This document shows, piece after piece, positions 36,436 through 44,458 of a DNA stretch of 64,000 nt; positions within the stretch are counted from its first letter, which is position 1; every line of letters begins with the position of its first letter. The translations under genes were made by a program, and so were the position numbers. The DNA is taken from positions 3,348,001 through 3,412,000 of the forward strand of contig JAWKLZ010000001.1 of assembly GCA_041392475.1 (NCBI GenBank), read 5' to 3'. The notes below the pieces were generated by a model that worked only from the letters and a program-made list of their open reading frames with translations, was not told where the DNA came from and made no database searches. This DNA is from Chitinophagales bacterium. GTDB taxonomy: Bacteria; Bacteroidota; Bacteroidia; Chitinophagales; UBA2359.

Positions 36436-38091
36436 ATGTACTTATTTAAACCAGTATGCTATTTAGTATTTGGCTTAATGATAAGCAATATGCTTTTATG
36501 GACGCAAGTAGATGCACTTCAAAATCACCTATCACCGATATTATTGAATAATCAAGTGGAACAACCTTCTACTTATACCTTTCCTAACCATGTGGTTACA
36601 GATACCAACAAAGATTCCATCATCCATCTATTGTCAGGTATCAAATACGTAATAATAGACTTGACTACTCAGGAACAGCAAAAAGCAGATATGGATGAGT
36701 ATCCAATTATTGACCAATTAGCTGCGTATTTTCAAGAAATGGGATTCAAAGAAATAGCCTACAAAACGAATGATAAAACAAGGCTGTTGTTGAGCGTACC
36801 CACTTTCTGTGATTTGATTCGGGTGCGTTTCAATATGACCCCAAAGGAAGATTATTATGAAAACATTCAATTAAGGCTTCAAACATGTCGAAATGATTAT
36901 GTTACATTCACTTACAAAGAAAAATTTTATCAGAATGAAAATTTCTTGCAAAACCTGTATGCCATTTTTTTACTTTTTTATAACAAACAAATTCCATATA
37001 ATCCTCAAAACCGTTTGAAGTTATCTTCAAATCCTATTGTCACCACCAAAGAAGCCGCCTTAACTTACCTCAAAGAAAATGCTCTTTCAATAGATAACGT
37101 TGAAGGTATATTTGAGAAAATTCCTTACTATGATTTTTACAAGAAAAAACATACCGTTGCAATTATCAAAAATACAAAAGGCAATTACGATATTATTTAC
37201 TTACAAGGTGCCAGCAATTATTTGGATTGGCAAGAAGGCGAATGGATGGGAGAAATCACACCTACTTCAAAGGAAGGCAAATTTGAAGAAGTGAAGTGGA
37301 CAACTCCTGATAAAATACTCCAAATCAATAGCTTTATTTCTTTACAAGACAAAAATACCTTTTCACTGCAATTCAAAAACCACTATGATACCTATACCTA
37401 CCAAAGATTGGGAAATACTACTTCCATTACCAATACCGTGACCCTTGAGGGTAAAGGTGTATCAGGAAGCGGTATTTTGGTAGATAAAGAAGGTTATATA
37501 ATCACCAGTTACAATGTGGTAGAAAATGCCAAAACAATCAACGTTGTTCTTCCCAAAACAGATGAAGAAACGCAAGACATATGGTCGGCAAAACTGATAG
37601 CTTCAAATCCTTATCTTGATTTAGCCTTGTTGAAAATCAGTGACGAAAATATTCCATTTTGTCCTCCAATCCCTTATTCGCTTCATCATCAAGAATGTGA
37701 TATAGGTGAAAAAGTGTTTGCCTTGGGGTATCCTTTGGTCGCTTCTATGGGTATGCACCCTAAGTTGGCAACTGGATCGATCAGTTCAGTGAATAGTTCT
37801 CAAAATACTATATCTACTTACCAAACCACCGTACAAGTGTATGCAGGAAATAGTGGCAGCCCTTTGTTTGACTATCATGGCAGGCTCATAGGAATAATAA
37901 AAACCAAACATGTCGATGCGGTCAAAGTTTCTTATTCCCTCAAATCATCTTCTATCCTTCAATTTTTGAAGGAAACCAACTTATTCGACATCACCAATTT
38001 AACAAATACTTCAAATATTATAGAGAATCAGCCACTTACTGAACAAATTAAAAGATTGCAGCCATTTGTTTATTATATTTACAGTTATTGA
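36436..38091 (+). CDS. Trypsin-like (S1C) protein lacking the catalytic His
   Basis: The 551-residue protein has a signal-like N-terminus and a domain of about 300 residues (for example LSGIKYVIIDL, AAYFQEMGFKEIA, CDLIRVRFNM) shared with the gene at 53653-55179. A chymotrypsin-fold domain follows at about 345-535, in which the Asp (PYLDLALLKI, Asp395) and Ser (AGNSGSPLFD, Ser473) are kept. The position of the His reads TSYNVV, giving Asn360 where the paralogue has His325. The GNSGGP motif is also changed to GNSGSP. The protein is probably an inactive protease that binds or regulates something. It shows no PDZ domain. The function is unknown. Confidence 0.75.
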   Translation: MYLFKPVCYLVFGLMISNMLLWTQVDALQNHLSPILLNNQVEQPSTYTFPNHVVTDTNKDSIIHLLSGIKYVIIDLTTQEQQKADMDEYPIIDQLAAYFQEMGFKEIAYKTNDKTRLLLSVPTFCDLIRVRFNMTPKEDYYENIQLRLQTCRNDYVTFTYKEKFYQNENFLQNLYAIFLLFYNKQIPYNPQNRLKLSSNPIVTTKEAALTYLKENALSIDNVEGIFEKIPYYDFYKKKHTVAIIKNTKGNYDIIYLQGASNYLDWQEGEWMGEITPTSKEGKFEEVKWTTPDKILQINSFISLQDKNTFSLQFKNHYDTYTYQRLGNTTSITNTVTLEGKGVSGSGILVDKEGYIITSYNVVENAKTINVVLPKTDEETQDIWSAKLIASNPYLDLALLKISDENIPFCPPIPYSLHHQECDIGEKVFALGYPLVASMGMHPKLATGSISSVNSSQNTISTYQTTVQVYAGNSGSPLFDYHGRLIGIIKTKHVDAVKVSYSLKSSSILQFLKETNLFDITNLTNTSNIIENQPLTEQIKRLQPFVYYIYSY

Positions 38092-38124
38092 GGATTAACC
38101 AATAAATCAGTGATTTAAAATCAA

Positions 38125-38763
38125 ATGATAACAACCATCCATGATTTTCTCTTCCATCTGGACAGCTTTCTATATCAGATAGTGAATCTCTATCCTTTCT
38201 TATCTTACTTTTTATTTTTCGCAATCGTCTTCTTCGAAACGGCTTTCATTCCTCTCACTCCTATCCTCCCAGGGCATGGATTGTTGATAGTAGTTGGAGC
38301 ATTGGCTGCCAGAGGAATCGTCAACCTTCAATTGGCTATCCCTGCATTGATATTGGGTGGCATACTCGGCAATATGATGGCGTACAGATTGGGACAATAT
38401 TTCGGGCCGTCTATTTTTGGGCGCATTTCTTGGCTCAATCAAAAACACTACGATGAAGCCCATCAATTTTACGAACAACATGGCAGTATAGCTTTTGTGC
38501 TTTCCAGATTTGTGCCAATGGTGCGGGTTTTGATGCCTTTTGTAGCAGGAATTGCTCAGATGAATTACAGCGATTTTATGAAGGGTAATGTGCTGAGCAT
38601 GATTTTTTGGGTACTAAGTCTTACTTTGGTAACCTACTATTTGGGGCATATCCCTTTTATTCAGCAAAAATTTATAACAATTGTTATTGGAATAGCAGTT
38701 GTGGGTTTTATCACCTTATTGCTAGCTGTTTTTCGTTCTCACTTCAAAAATAAACAATTGTAG
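38125..38763 (+). CDS. DedA family membrane protein
   Basis: The 212-residue protein has the DedA/SNARE-associated (VTT) domain: helix LSYFLFFAIVFFETAFIPLTP, the conserved GALAARG and GGILGNMMAYRLGQYFG segments, then the F(x)RFVPMVRVLMPFVAGIAQM motif and three more helices. DedA proteins recycle undecaprenyl phosphate or phospholipid across the inner membrane and need the proton-motive force. It starts a run of co-oriented membrane genes and lies 33 bp after the protease-like gene. Confidence 0.92.
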   Translation: MITTIHDFLFHLDSFLYQIVNLYPFLSYFLFFAIVFFETAFIPLTPILPGHGLLIVVGALAARGIVNLQLAIPALILGGILGNMMAYRLGQYFGPSIFGRISWLNQKHYDEAHQFYEQHGSIAFVLSRFVPMVRVLMPFVAGIAQMNYSDFMKGNVLSMIFWVLSLTLVTYYLGHIPFIQQKFITIVIGIAVVGFITLLLAVFRSHFKNKQL

Positions 38764-38937
38764 TTCCCTCTATCAATTAAAGAACAACCTCTCATCATTT
38801 TTTTGTGTTCACATGAAATCATTTTCTTTCTTTTCCTATAAAAAGAATTAAATTACCCTTCAATTAGCCATTGCAGCAATGTTTTTACTGCAATCGACCA
38901 AGGAAGAAAAATTTAATTATATCCTAAAACATGTTTT

Positions 38938-40263
38938 ATGTACTGGTTCCTAATATTGGTTTTCGTATTGGGTTATTTGTTTATTGCCCTCGAACATTCC
39001 ATTCACGTAGACAAAGCAGCGTCTGCTATTTTGACAGGCGTATTGTGTTGGACAATTTTAGTTTTTGGTAGCGGCAGTTTATTGGGAGCGCATCCCGAAT
39101 TAGCCGGCCATTTAGAGGAAACTACTCATTTTATAGACGAAGCACTGCTCGAACACGTAGGTGAGATTGCCGAAATCTTGTTTTTTCTGTTGGCTGCTAT
39201 GACCATAGTTGAGATGATTGATGCCCACAAAGGTTTTCAAGTAGTAACTGACAAAATCACTACAACAAGTCGCATTAAACTACTTTGGATTATTTGCACG
39301 CTTACCTTTTTCTTCTCTGCTGTGCTTGACAACTTGACGACTGCAATTGTAATGGCAGCACTACTCAAAAAACTGATTCACAAAAAAGAAGACTTGTGGT
39401 TTTTTGGAGGAATGGTGGTCATTGCAGCCAATGCAGGAGGTGCATGGTCGCCGATTGGAGATGTGACTACAATCATGCTGTGGATTGGAGGACAAATTAC
39501 AGCAATGAACATTATTATTACTCTTTTCATACCCAGTGTATTGTGTTTGTTATTGCCTTTATTGGTAGTGACAGCAAGAGTGAAAGGAAATATAGAACGT
39601 CCTAAATTGTCAAAACATTCATCTGGTCATGTGGAACAAGATGTATCAAATTTTGAACAGAAATTTGTGTTTTGGTTTGGCGTAGGCGGATTGTTGTTTG
39701 TACCTGTTTTCAAAAGTGTAACCCACCTTCCCCCTTTTATGGGCATGTTGTTGAGTTTGGGTGCCTTGTGGGTATTGACTGAACTTATTCACCGCCACAA
39801 AGCAAACGAGTCCAAAAAAGGTTTGTCCGTTTCAGGTGTTATTCGGCGCATTGATACTCCCAGTATTTTGTTCTTTTTGGGCATCTTATTGGCAGTAGCG
39901 AGCCTTCAAACAGCAGGTCATTTGCGGGATTTAGCAACTATATTAAGCAACCAATTTTCAAGTATTTATATCATCAATACCTTCATAGGATTGCTATCTG
40001 CCGTAGTAGACAATGTGCCTTTGGTAGCAGGGGCAATGGGAATGTATTCGTTGGAAACCTATGCTCCTGACAATACTTTTTGGGAACTATTAGCCTATTG
40101 TGCTGGAACAGGTGGAAGTGCCTTAATTATTGGTTCGGCAGCAGGAGTAGCGATTATGGGCTTGCTGAGAATTGATTTTATGTGGTATTTGAAGAACATC
40201 AGTTGGTTGGCACTAATTGGATATTTTTCGGGCATTGCATTTTTGTATCTGGCAAGAGGATAA
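38938..40263 (+). CDS. nhaD: NhaD-type Na+/H+ antiporter
   Basis: The 441-residue protein has about 12 membrane helices. Key features are the first-half motif AVLDNLTTAIVMAALL followed by ANAGGAWSPIGDVTTIMLW, and the related second-half AVVDNVPLVAGAMGMYS with AGTGGSALIIGSAAGVAIMG, showing the inverted repeat of the ion-transporter superfamily. NhaD exports sodium or lithium in exchange for protons and supports growth in alkaline or saline conditions. It is the second Na+/H+ antiporter of the window, unrelated to the NhaC gene at 19169. The start at 38938 is the only ATG before the first helix. Confidence 0.92.
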   Translation: MYWFLILVFVLGYLFIALEHSIHVDKAASAILTGVLCWTILVFGSGSLLGAHPELAGHLEETTHFIDEALLEHVGEIAEILFFLLAAMTIVEMIDAHKGFQVVTDKITTTSRIKLLWIICTLTFFFSAVLDNLTTAIVMAALLKKLIHKKEDLWFFGGMVVIAANAGGAWSPIGDVTTIMLWIGGQITAMNIIITLFIPSVLCLLLPLLVVTARVKGNIERPKLSKHSSGHVEQDVSNFEQKFVFWFGVGGLLFVPVFKSVTHLPPFMGMLLSLGALWVLTELIHRHKANESKKGLSVSGVIRRIDTPSILFFLGILLAVASLQTAGHLRDLATILSNQFSSIYIINTFIGLLSAVVDNVPLVAGAMGMYSLETYAPDNTFWELLAYCAGTGGSALIIGSAAGVAIMGLLRIDFMWYLKNISWLALIGYFSGIAFLYLARG

Positions 40264-40317
40264 TACACATATTTTCACCATACAAATTTGGTTATCTTTA
40301 AAAAGGCTGGCTGTAGA

Positions 40318-40390
40318 CTTTTGAAGTTTTTTTCTAAAAACAAGAACTTATTTCACTCTTTTTCAGTTTTTTAGCACTAAACTTCAAAAG
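40318..40390. other. 12-bp inverted repeat in the leader of the next gene
   Basis: CTTTTGAAGTTT (40318-40329) and its exact complement (40379-40390) are separated by 49 nt of A/T-rich sequence. The right arm is 36 bp before the ATG at 40426, so a folded leader RNA or a cis-acting terminator of nhaD is possible. It matches no riboswitch that I can name. Confidence 0.45.
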
Positions 40391-40425
40391 CCTTTCACTC
40401 CATACCAACCACAAATTTCAATTGA

Positions 40426-41190
40426 ATGAAAGAAGAAGTCAATGGACATTTAAGAAAAGTTGCCGAAATAACGCTTGTTTTCTGGATTATGAAAATATGT
40501 GCTACTACGCTTGGTGAAACGGCGGGCGATATGCTTTCGATGACCTTCAATATTGGCTACGGCCTGAGTTCGGTCATATTGATTGGCTTTTTTGTGGTTT
40601 CGCTGATAGCTCAGTTGATGGCAAAACGCTACCATCCTATTTTGTATTGGTCGGTCATTCTTTCCACAAGTACAGCAGGTACTACGATGTCCGACTATAT
40701 GGACAGAACACTCGGTTTGGGTTATGCAAAAGGTTCCATGATTTTGGTATTTTTGTTGGTTTCGATGTTGCTGATTTGGTGGAAAAGCGAAAAATCACTG
40801 TCTGTTTCAGACATCAAATCGTTCCGACCTGAGCTATTTTATTGGATAACCATTCTGATTTCCAATACACTTGGCACAGCATTGGGCGATTATTTGGCAG
40901 ACGATTCGGGGCTTGGTTTTGGAGGAGGAGCATTGTTGATAGGTAGCTTGATTTTCTTGGTCGTTTTGGCAAGGTATTTCACCAAAATCTCCAACATTGC
41001 CTTGTTTTGGATAGCCTTTGTATTGACCCGACCTTTTGGAGCTACCTTTGGAGATTTGCTGACCAAGCCTCTCGAAAAAGGTGGCCTGAACTTGGGGACG
41101 ATTGGTTCTTCGGCAGTGCTGTTTATAATATTGTTGACATTGGTGATTTATGCGGTTATGGAAGAAAACAAACACCATGCGAAACTTTAA
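40426..41190 (+). CDS. COG4705-like membrane protein with four internal repeats
   Basis: The 254-residue protein has about eight membrane helices arranged as four copies of one unit. Each unit holds a Trp/Phe-rich helix, a Thr/Ser-Gly-Glu/Asp turn and a Gly-rich helix: ICATTLGETAGDML...GYG, STAGTTMSDYM...GLGYA, ILISNTLGTALGDYL...GLGFG and VLTRPFGATFGDLL...GLNLG. This matches the uncharacterised COG4705 membrane family. The acidic turns inside the membrane suggest cation transport. It sits between nhaD and an MscS gene, which fits ion or osmotic homeostasis. Confidence 0.75.
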   Translation: MKEEVNGHLRKVAEITLVFWIMKICATTLGETAGDMLSMTFNIGYGLSSVILIGFFVVSLIAQLMAKRYHPILYWSVILSTSTAGTTMSDYMDRTLGLGYAKGSMILVFLLVSMLLIWWKSEKSLSVSDIKSFRPELFYWITILISNTLGTALGDYLADDSGLGFGGGALLIGSLIFLVVLARYFTKISNIALFWIAFVLTRPFGATFGDLLTKPLEKGGLNLGTIGSSAVLFIILLTLVIYAVMEENKHHAKL

Positions 41191-41221
41191 ATTTAAAATA
41201 CATTTAGCAAAAACTTAAAAA

Positions 41222-42103
41222 ATGAATCAGTTTATCAGCGACTTATGGATACAACTTCAAGAATATTATGATGGTTTTGTGGCTGTATTTCCCAAATTAA
41301 TCATGGCTACTTTCGCCTTTTCGATACTCTTTTTTCTTGCCAATCGCAGTTCTGGATTGGTTAGAAGCAATCTCACCCGCCGAATGGACGACCCACTATT
41401 GGCGCAATTTTTGGCTCGTGTCGTAAAAATTTCACTCATCTTGTTCGCTGTTATGGTGGTGCTCAATATCATTGGCTTGGGCGGCATTGCAGCGGGATTT
41501 TTTACGGGTGCAAGTGTGAGTGCCATTATCATAGGTTTTGCCTTCAAAGACATAGGCGAAAATTTTCTGGCTGGAATCATATTGGCTTTCAATCGTCCTT
41601 TTAGAGTAGGCGACATCGTTGAGTTGAACAACATGAAAGGTAAAGTGGTCTCCCTCAATATGCGAAATACCCAAATCAAATCCTTTGATGGCAAGGATAT
41701 TTATATTCCCAATGCGAATGTCATCAAAAACCCTGTGGTCAATTACACTATTGATGGATTCATTCGAGACGAGTTTACCATCGGTTTAGATTATGGTTCG
41801 GACTTCGACAAAGCTATTGACATTCTTAGAAATACAATCGTGAGAATAGAAGGTGTTTTGACTGAAAGCAGAGCACCAAGTGTTTTCATCAAAGACCTCA
41901 ACACCAGCACACTCGACATCACGGTTCAGTATTGGCGAGATACATTTGATTCTCAATTTTCTGCCCTTGACATCCGCACCAACTCTATCAAACAGTGCTT
42001 GACTGCTCTCGACAAGGCAGGTTTCTATCTGCCAGGAGAAGTAGTGGAATTGAAGAATTACAACAACTTAGAATTGAAAGCAAGTCAGATGACCAAGAAC
42101 TGA
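41222..42103 (+). CDS. MscS-type mechanosensitive channel
   Basis: The 293-residue protein follows the MscS plan: three membrane helices, the pore helix rich in Gly and Ala (LGGIAAGFFTGASVSAIIIGFAFKD), the beta domain (RPFRVGDIVELNNMKGKVVSLNMRNTQIKSFDGKDIYIPNANV) and an alpha/beta C-terminus. It opens under membrane tension to release solutes on hypo-osmotic shock. Length is normal (E. coli MscS has 286). It starts 31 bp after the COG4705-like gene and is followed by the DUF1003 gene, so it probably belongs to the same operon. Confidence 0.93.
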   Translation: MNQFISDLWIQLQEYYDGFVAVFPKLIMATFAFSILFFLANRSSGLVRSNLTRRMDDPLLAQFLARVVKISLILFAVMVVLNIIGLGGIAAGFFTGASVSAIIIGFAFKDIGENFLAGIILAFNRPFRVGDIVELNNMKGKVVSLNMRNTQIKSFDGKDIYIPNANVIKNPVVNYTIDGFIRDEFTIGLDYGSDFDKAIDILRNTIVRIEGVLTESRAPSVFIKDLNTSTLDITVQYWRDTFDSQFSALDIRTNSIKQCLTALDKAGFYLPGEVVELKNYNNLELKASQMTKN

Positions 42104-42130
42104 ATTATATAAAATTTTGAATACTAAAAC

Positions 42131-42832
42131 ATGACCCAACACCATCATTCCTCCAAAACCTGCCCCATTTGTCAAAAACAAAAGCCAGCTACTGCTTTCG
42201 TTCCTGCAAATTTGGTGCGTCTATCCGTTGCTGAATTGATTCAAAAAGACTTTCCTAACTGGAAAGAACAGGGTTATATCTGTCAAACAGACCTCAATCA
42301 TTACCGAGCTTTGCTGATCGAACAAGTACTGCAAGAAGAAAAAGGAGAACTCTCAGTCCTTGACCAACAAGTAGTTCAAAGCATCAAAAACCAAGAACTC
42401 GCCGCCACAAACCTCAACGAACACTTCGACGAACACATCACTTTCGGCAATCGAATAGCCGACAACATAGCCAAATTTGGAGGGAGTTGGCGATTCATTT
42501 TGTCTTTTGGAGCGGTGTTGTTTTGTTGGATTCTGGTCAATGCCTATTTGCTAACCAAACCTTTTGACCCATTTCCTTTTATTTTGCTCAATTTGGTGTT
42601 ATCTTGTTTGGCGGCGATTCAGGCCCCCGTCATTATGATGAGTCAAAACCGACAAGAAACCAAAGACCGCCTAAGAGCCGAGCAAGATTACCGCATCAAC
42701 CTAAAAGCAGAATTGGAAATCAGGGCTTTGCATGAAAAACTCGATCACCTCCTATTGCAGCAATGGGAACGAATGTTGGAAATACAACAAATGCAAGTCG
42801 AAATGATGAACGAATTGACCGAGAAAAAATGA
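42131..42832 (+). CDS. DUF1003 membrane protein with N-terminal Cys motif
   Basis: The 233-residue protein has an N-terminal CPICQKQKP segment, a helical linker and a two-helix membrane domain with the DUF1003 features: FGNRIADNIAKFGGSWRFIL, WILVNAYLL, FPFILLNLVLSCLAAIQAPVIMMSQNRQ, then DRLRAEQDYRINLKAELEI and a coiled-coil end. The family function is unknown. Its stop overlaps the start of the MgtC-like gene by four bases, so the two are coupled. Confidence 0.88.
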   Translation: MTQHHHSSKTCPICQKQKPATAFVPANLVRLSVAELIQKDFPNWKEQGYICQTDLNHYRALLIEQVLQEEKGELSVLDQQVVQSIKNQELAATNLNEHFDEHITFGNRIADNIAKFGGSWRFILSFGAVLFCWILVNAYLLTKPFDPFPFILLNLVLSCLAAIQAPVIMMSQNRQETKDRLRAEQDYRINLKAELEIRALHEKLDHLLLQQWERMLEIQQMQVEMMNELTEKK

Positions 42833-43245
42833 CTTTAGCAGAATTTGGCATACGAGTACTCATTGCCGCCATTGCAGGTATTTTGATTGGCTTTGAACGG
42901 CAATGGCATCACAAAGAAACGGGACTGAGAACCAATACTTTGGTTTCGATTGGTGCGTGCATTTATGTGTTGTTGTCCTTTGCTTTGACCGAAAAAAGTG
43001 GGGATGTGACCCGAATTATTGGGCAAGTCGTGACAGGCGTTGGTTTTTTGGGAGCAGGTATCATCTTTCGAGAAGGAATCAGCGTGCATGGGTTGACCTC
43101 TGCAGCCACGATTTGGTGCAGTTCTGCTATTGGCTGCTTGGCAGGAGCAGGATTTTATGTAGAAACACTTGTCACTACGGTAATTGTGGTTTTGGTCAAT
43201 TCCATTTTTGAACCTTTGGATAAGTGGTTGAGGAATCGGAAGTAA
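42829..43245 (+). CDS. MgtC/SapB family membrane protein
   Basis: The ATG at 42829, which overlaps the previous stop, is preferred over the longer frame from 42763 that reads through DUF1003 DNA. The 138-residue protein has the MgtC/SapB signatures ILIGFERQWHHKETGLRTNTLVSIGA, GQVVTGVGFLGAGIIFREG and VHGLTSAATIWCSSAIGCLAGAGFY, in four helices. It lacks the C-terminal ACT-like domain of Salmonella MgtC, as many members do. MgtC proteins are tied to magnesium limitation and to modulation of the ATP synthase. The gene closes the run of ion-related genes. Confidence 0.9.
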   Translation: MTLAEFGIRVLIAAIAGILIGFERQWHHKETGLRTNTLVSIGACIYVLLSFALTEKSGDVTRIIGQVVTGVGFLGAGIIFREGISVHGLTSAATIWCSSAIGCLAGAGFYVETLVTTVIVVLVNSIFEPLDKWLRNRK

Positions 43246-43263
43246 ATTAAAAATATCAGACAG

Positions 43264-43449
43264 ATGAACGAAACAGAACCTTTCAAACAGAAGTATGCAC
43301 TGAATTTTGCAATATTCTGCTTTTTTATGTGGGGATATGAAGTTCTAAAAACCTACCTATCAGGAAACCTTGAGATGATTTCTTTTTTAAACATGTGGTT
43401 GGTCGCAGGAATAGTATCTGGAATTTTCACAAAATTATATTTTAAATGA
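43264..43449 (+). CDS. Small two-helix membrane protein, unknown
   Basis: A 61-residue protein, mostly hydrophobic (FAIFCFFMWGYEVLKTYL, then MWLVAGIVSGIFTKLYF). The ATG follows the previous stop by 18 bp. It overlaps the upstream in-frame extension of the TfoX gene but not its probable start. The coding call rests on hydrophobic pattern and position. Confidence 0.5.
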   Translation: MNETEPFKQKYALNFAIFCFFMWGYEVLKTYLSGNLEMISFLNMWLVAGIVSGIFTKLYFK

Positions 43450-43493
43450 CTTGCCAACAAGCATCAAATCAACATAACAAACCAGACAAACCT

Positions 43494-43844
43494 ATGGCAT
43501 ACAGCGAACTTTTTGCAGACCGAATCAAACAAATTTTAGACGACAAAGATATTACCTACATCACCAAAAAAATGATGGGAGGCTTGTGTTTTATGGTGGA
43601 CGACAAAATGTTGTGCGGCATCGTCAGAAACGAACTCATGGCAAGAATTGGCTCTGATGCCTACGAAGAAGCCCTCGCCAAAGAAGGCTGCAAAGAGATG
43701 ACCTTCACAGGTAGAAGTATGAAAGGTTACGTATTTCTCGAAGATGAGGCAACAGATATGGATGAAGATTTGGAATATTGGATACAATTGTGCTTGGACT
43801 TCAATCCATTGGCGCAATCTTCCAAACGAAAAACTAAAAAATGA
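43494..43844 (+). CDS. TfoX N-terminal domain protein
   Basis: The ATG at 43494 (MAYSELFADRIKQILDD) is preferred over 43446. The 116-residue protein is a stand-alone TfoX/Sxy N-terminal domain (KKMMGGLCFMVDDKMLCGIVRNELMARIG, then FTGRSMKGYVFLEDEATDMDEDLEYW). The C-terminal TfoX domain that works in competence of Gammaproteobacteria is missing, as in most such proteins outside that group, so a regulatory role should not be assumed. It overlaps the next gene by four bases. Confidence 0.85.
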   Translation: MAYSELFADRIKQILDDKDITYITKKMMGGLCFMVDDKMLCGIVRNELMARIGSDAYEEALAKEGCKEMTFTGRSMKGYVFLEDEATDMDEDLEYWIQLCLDFNPLAQSSKRKTKK

Positions 43845-44425
43845 AAAAAATAACCATTGAAGAATACAACCCCGATTGGAAGCTGCAATTTGAAGCTCTA
43901 AAAGCCTGCATCGCAAGACCGATGAAAGGTTTGTTCCTTGCTATTGAACACGTTGGCAGCACTTCCGTTGAAGGTTTGGCGGCAAAGCCCATTATTGACA
44001 TGGACATCATCATTGCAGAAGAAGGCGAAGTATTACAGCAGATGATTGGTAAGTTGGCAGAAATGGGTTATATACATCGAGGGGATTTGGGCATTGAAGG
44101 AAGACACGCTTTTAAGCGGCAATCCGACAGCGTTCCGTTCTGCAATTTCAACCAAACGTGGCAAGACCACCATCTGTATGTCTGCAAAAAAGGAATTCCA
44201 AGTCTTCAAAATCACCTCCTCCTCCGAGATTATCTGCGAACACATCCCGAATCGGTCATCGAATATGGTGAACTGAAAAAACAATTGGCTACAAAGTATC
44301 CCTACGGCATTGATTCTTACATTGAAGGGAAAACGGCGTTTATTGTAGATATTCTTCAAAAACAGGGATTTAGCGAGAGGGTTGCCAAAGATATTGAAGA
44401 GCAGAATCGGAATAAAAGTGATTAG
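43841..44425 (+). CDS. GrpB family protein
   Basis: The 194-residue protein has GrpB (UPF0157) signatures: EYNPDWKLQFEAL, IEHVGSTSVEGLAAKPIIDMDI with the Gly-Ser and paired Asp of a nucleotidyltransferase active site, FKRQSDSVPFCNFN and HLYVCKKG. The fold suggests nucleotidyl transfer to an unknown substrate. It is coupled to the TfoX gene by a four-base overlap and converges on the CHAT gene. Confidence 0.9.
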   Translation: MKKITIEEYNPDWKLQFEALKACIARPMKGLFLAIEHVGSTSVEGLAAKPIIDMDIIIAEEGEVLQQMIGKLAEMGYIHRGDLGIEGRHAFKRQSDSVPFCNFNQTWQDHHLYVCKKGIPSLQNHLLLRDYLRTHPESVIEYGELKKQLATKYPYGIDSYIEGKTAFIVDILQKQGFSERVAKDIEEQNRNKSD

Positions 44426-44458
44426 AAAATAGTGACTGGTTATTAGTTTTCAAAACTA

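Noticed and set aside
43494..43844. TfoX protein as a competence regulator
   Set aside because: Only the N-terminal domain is present; outside Gammaproteobacteria this does not indicate natural competence.
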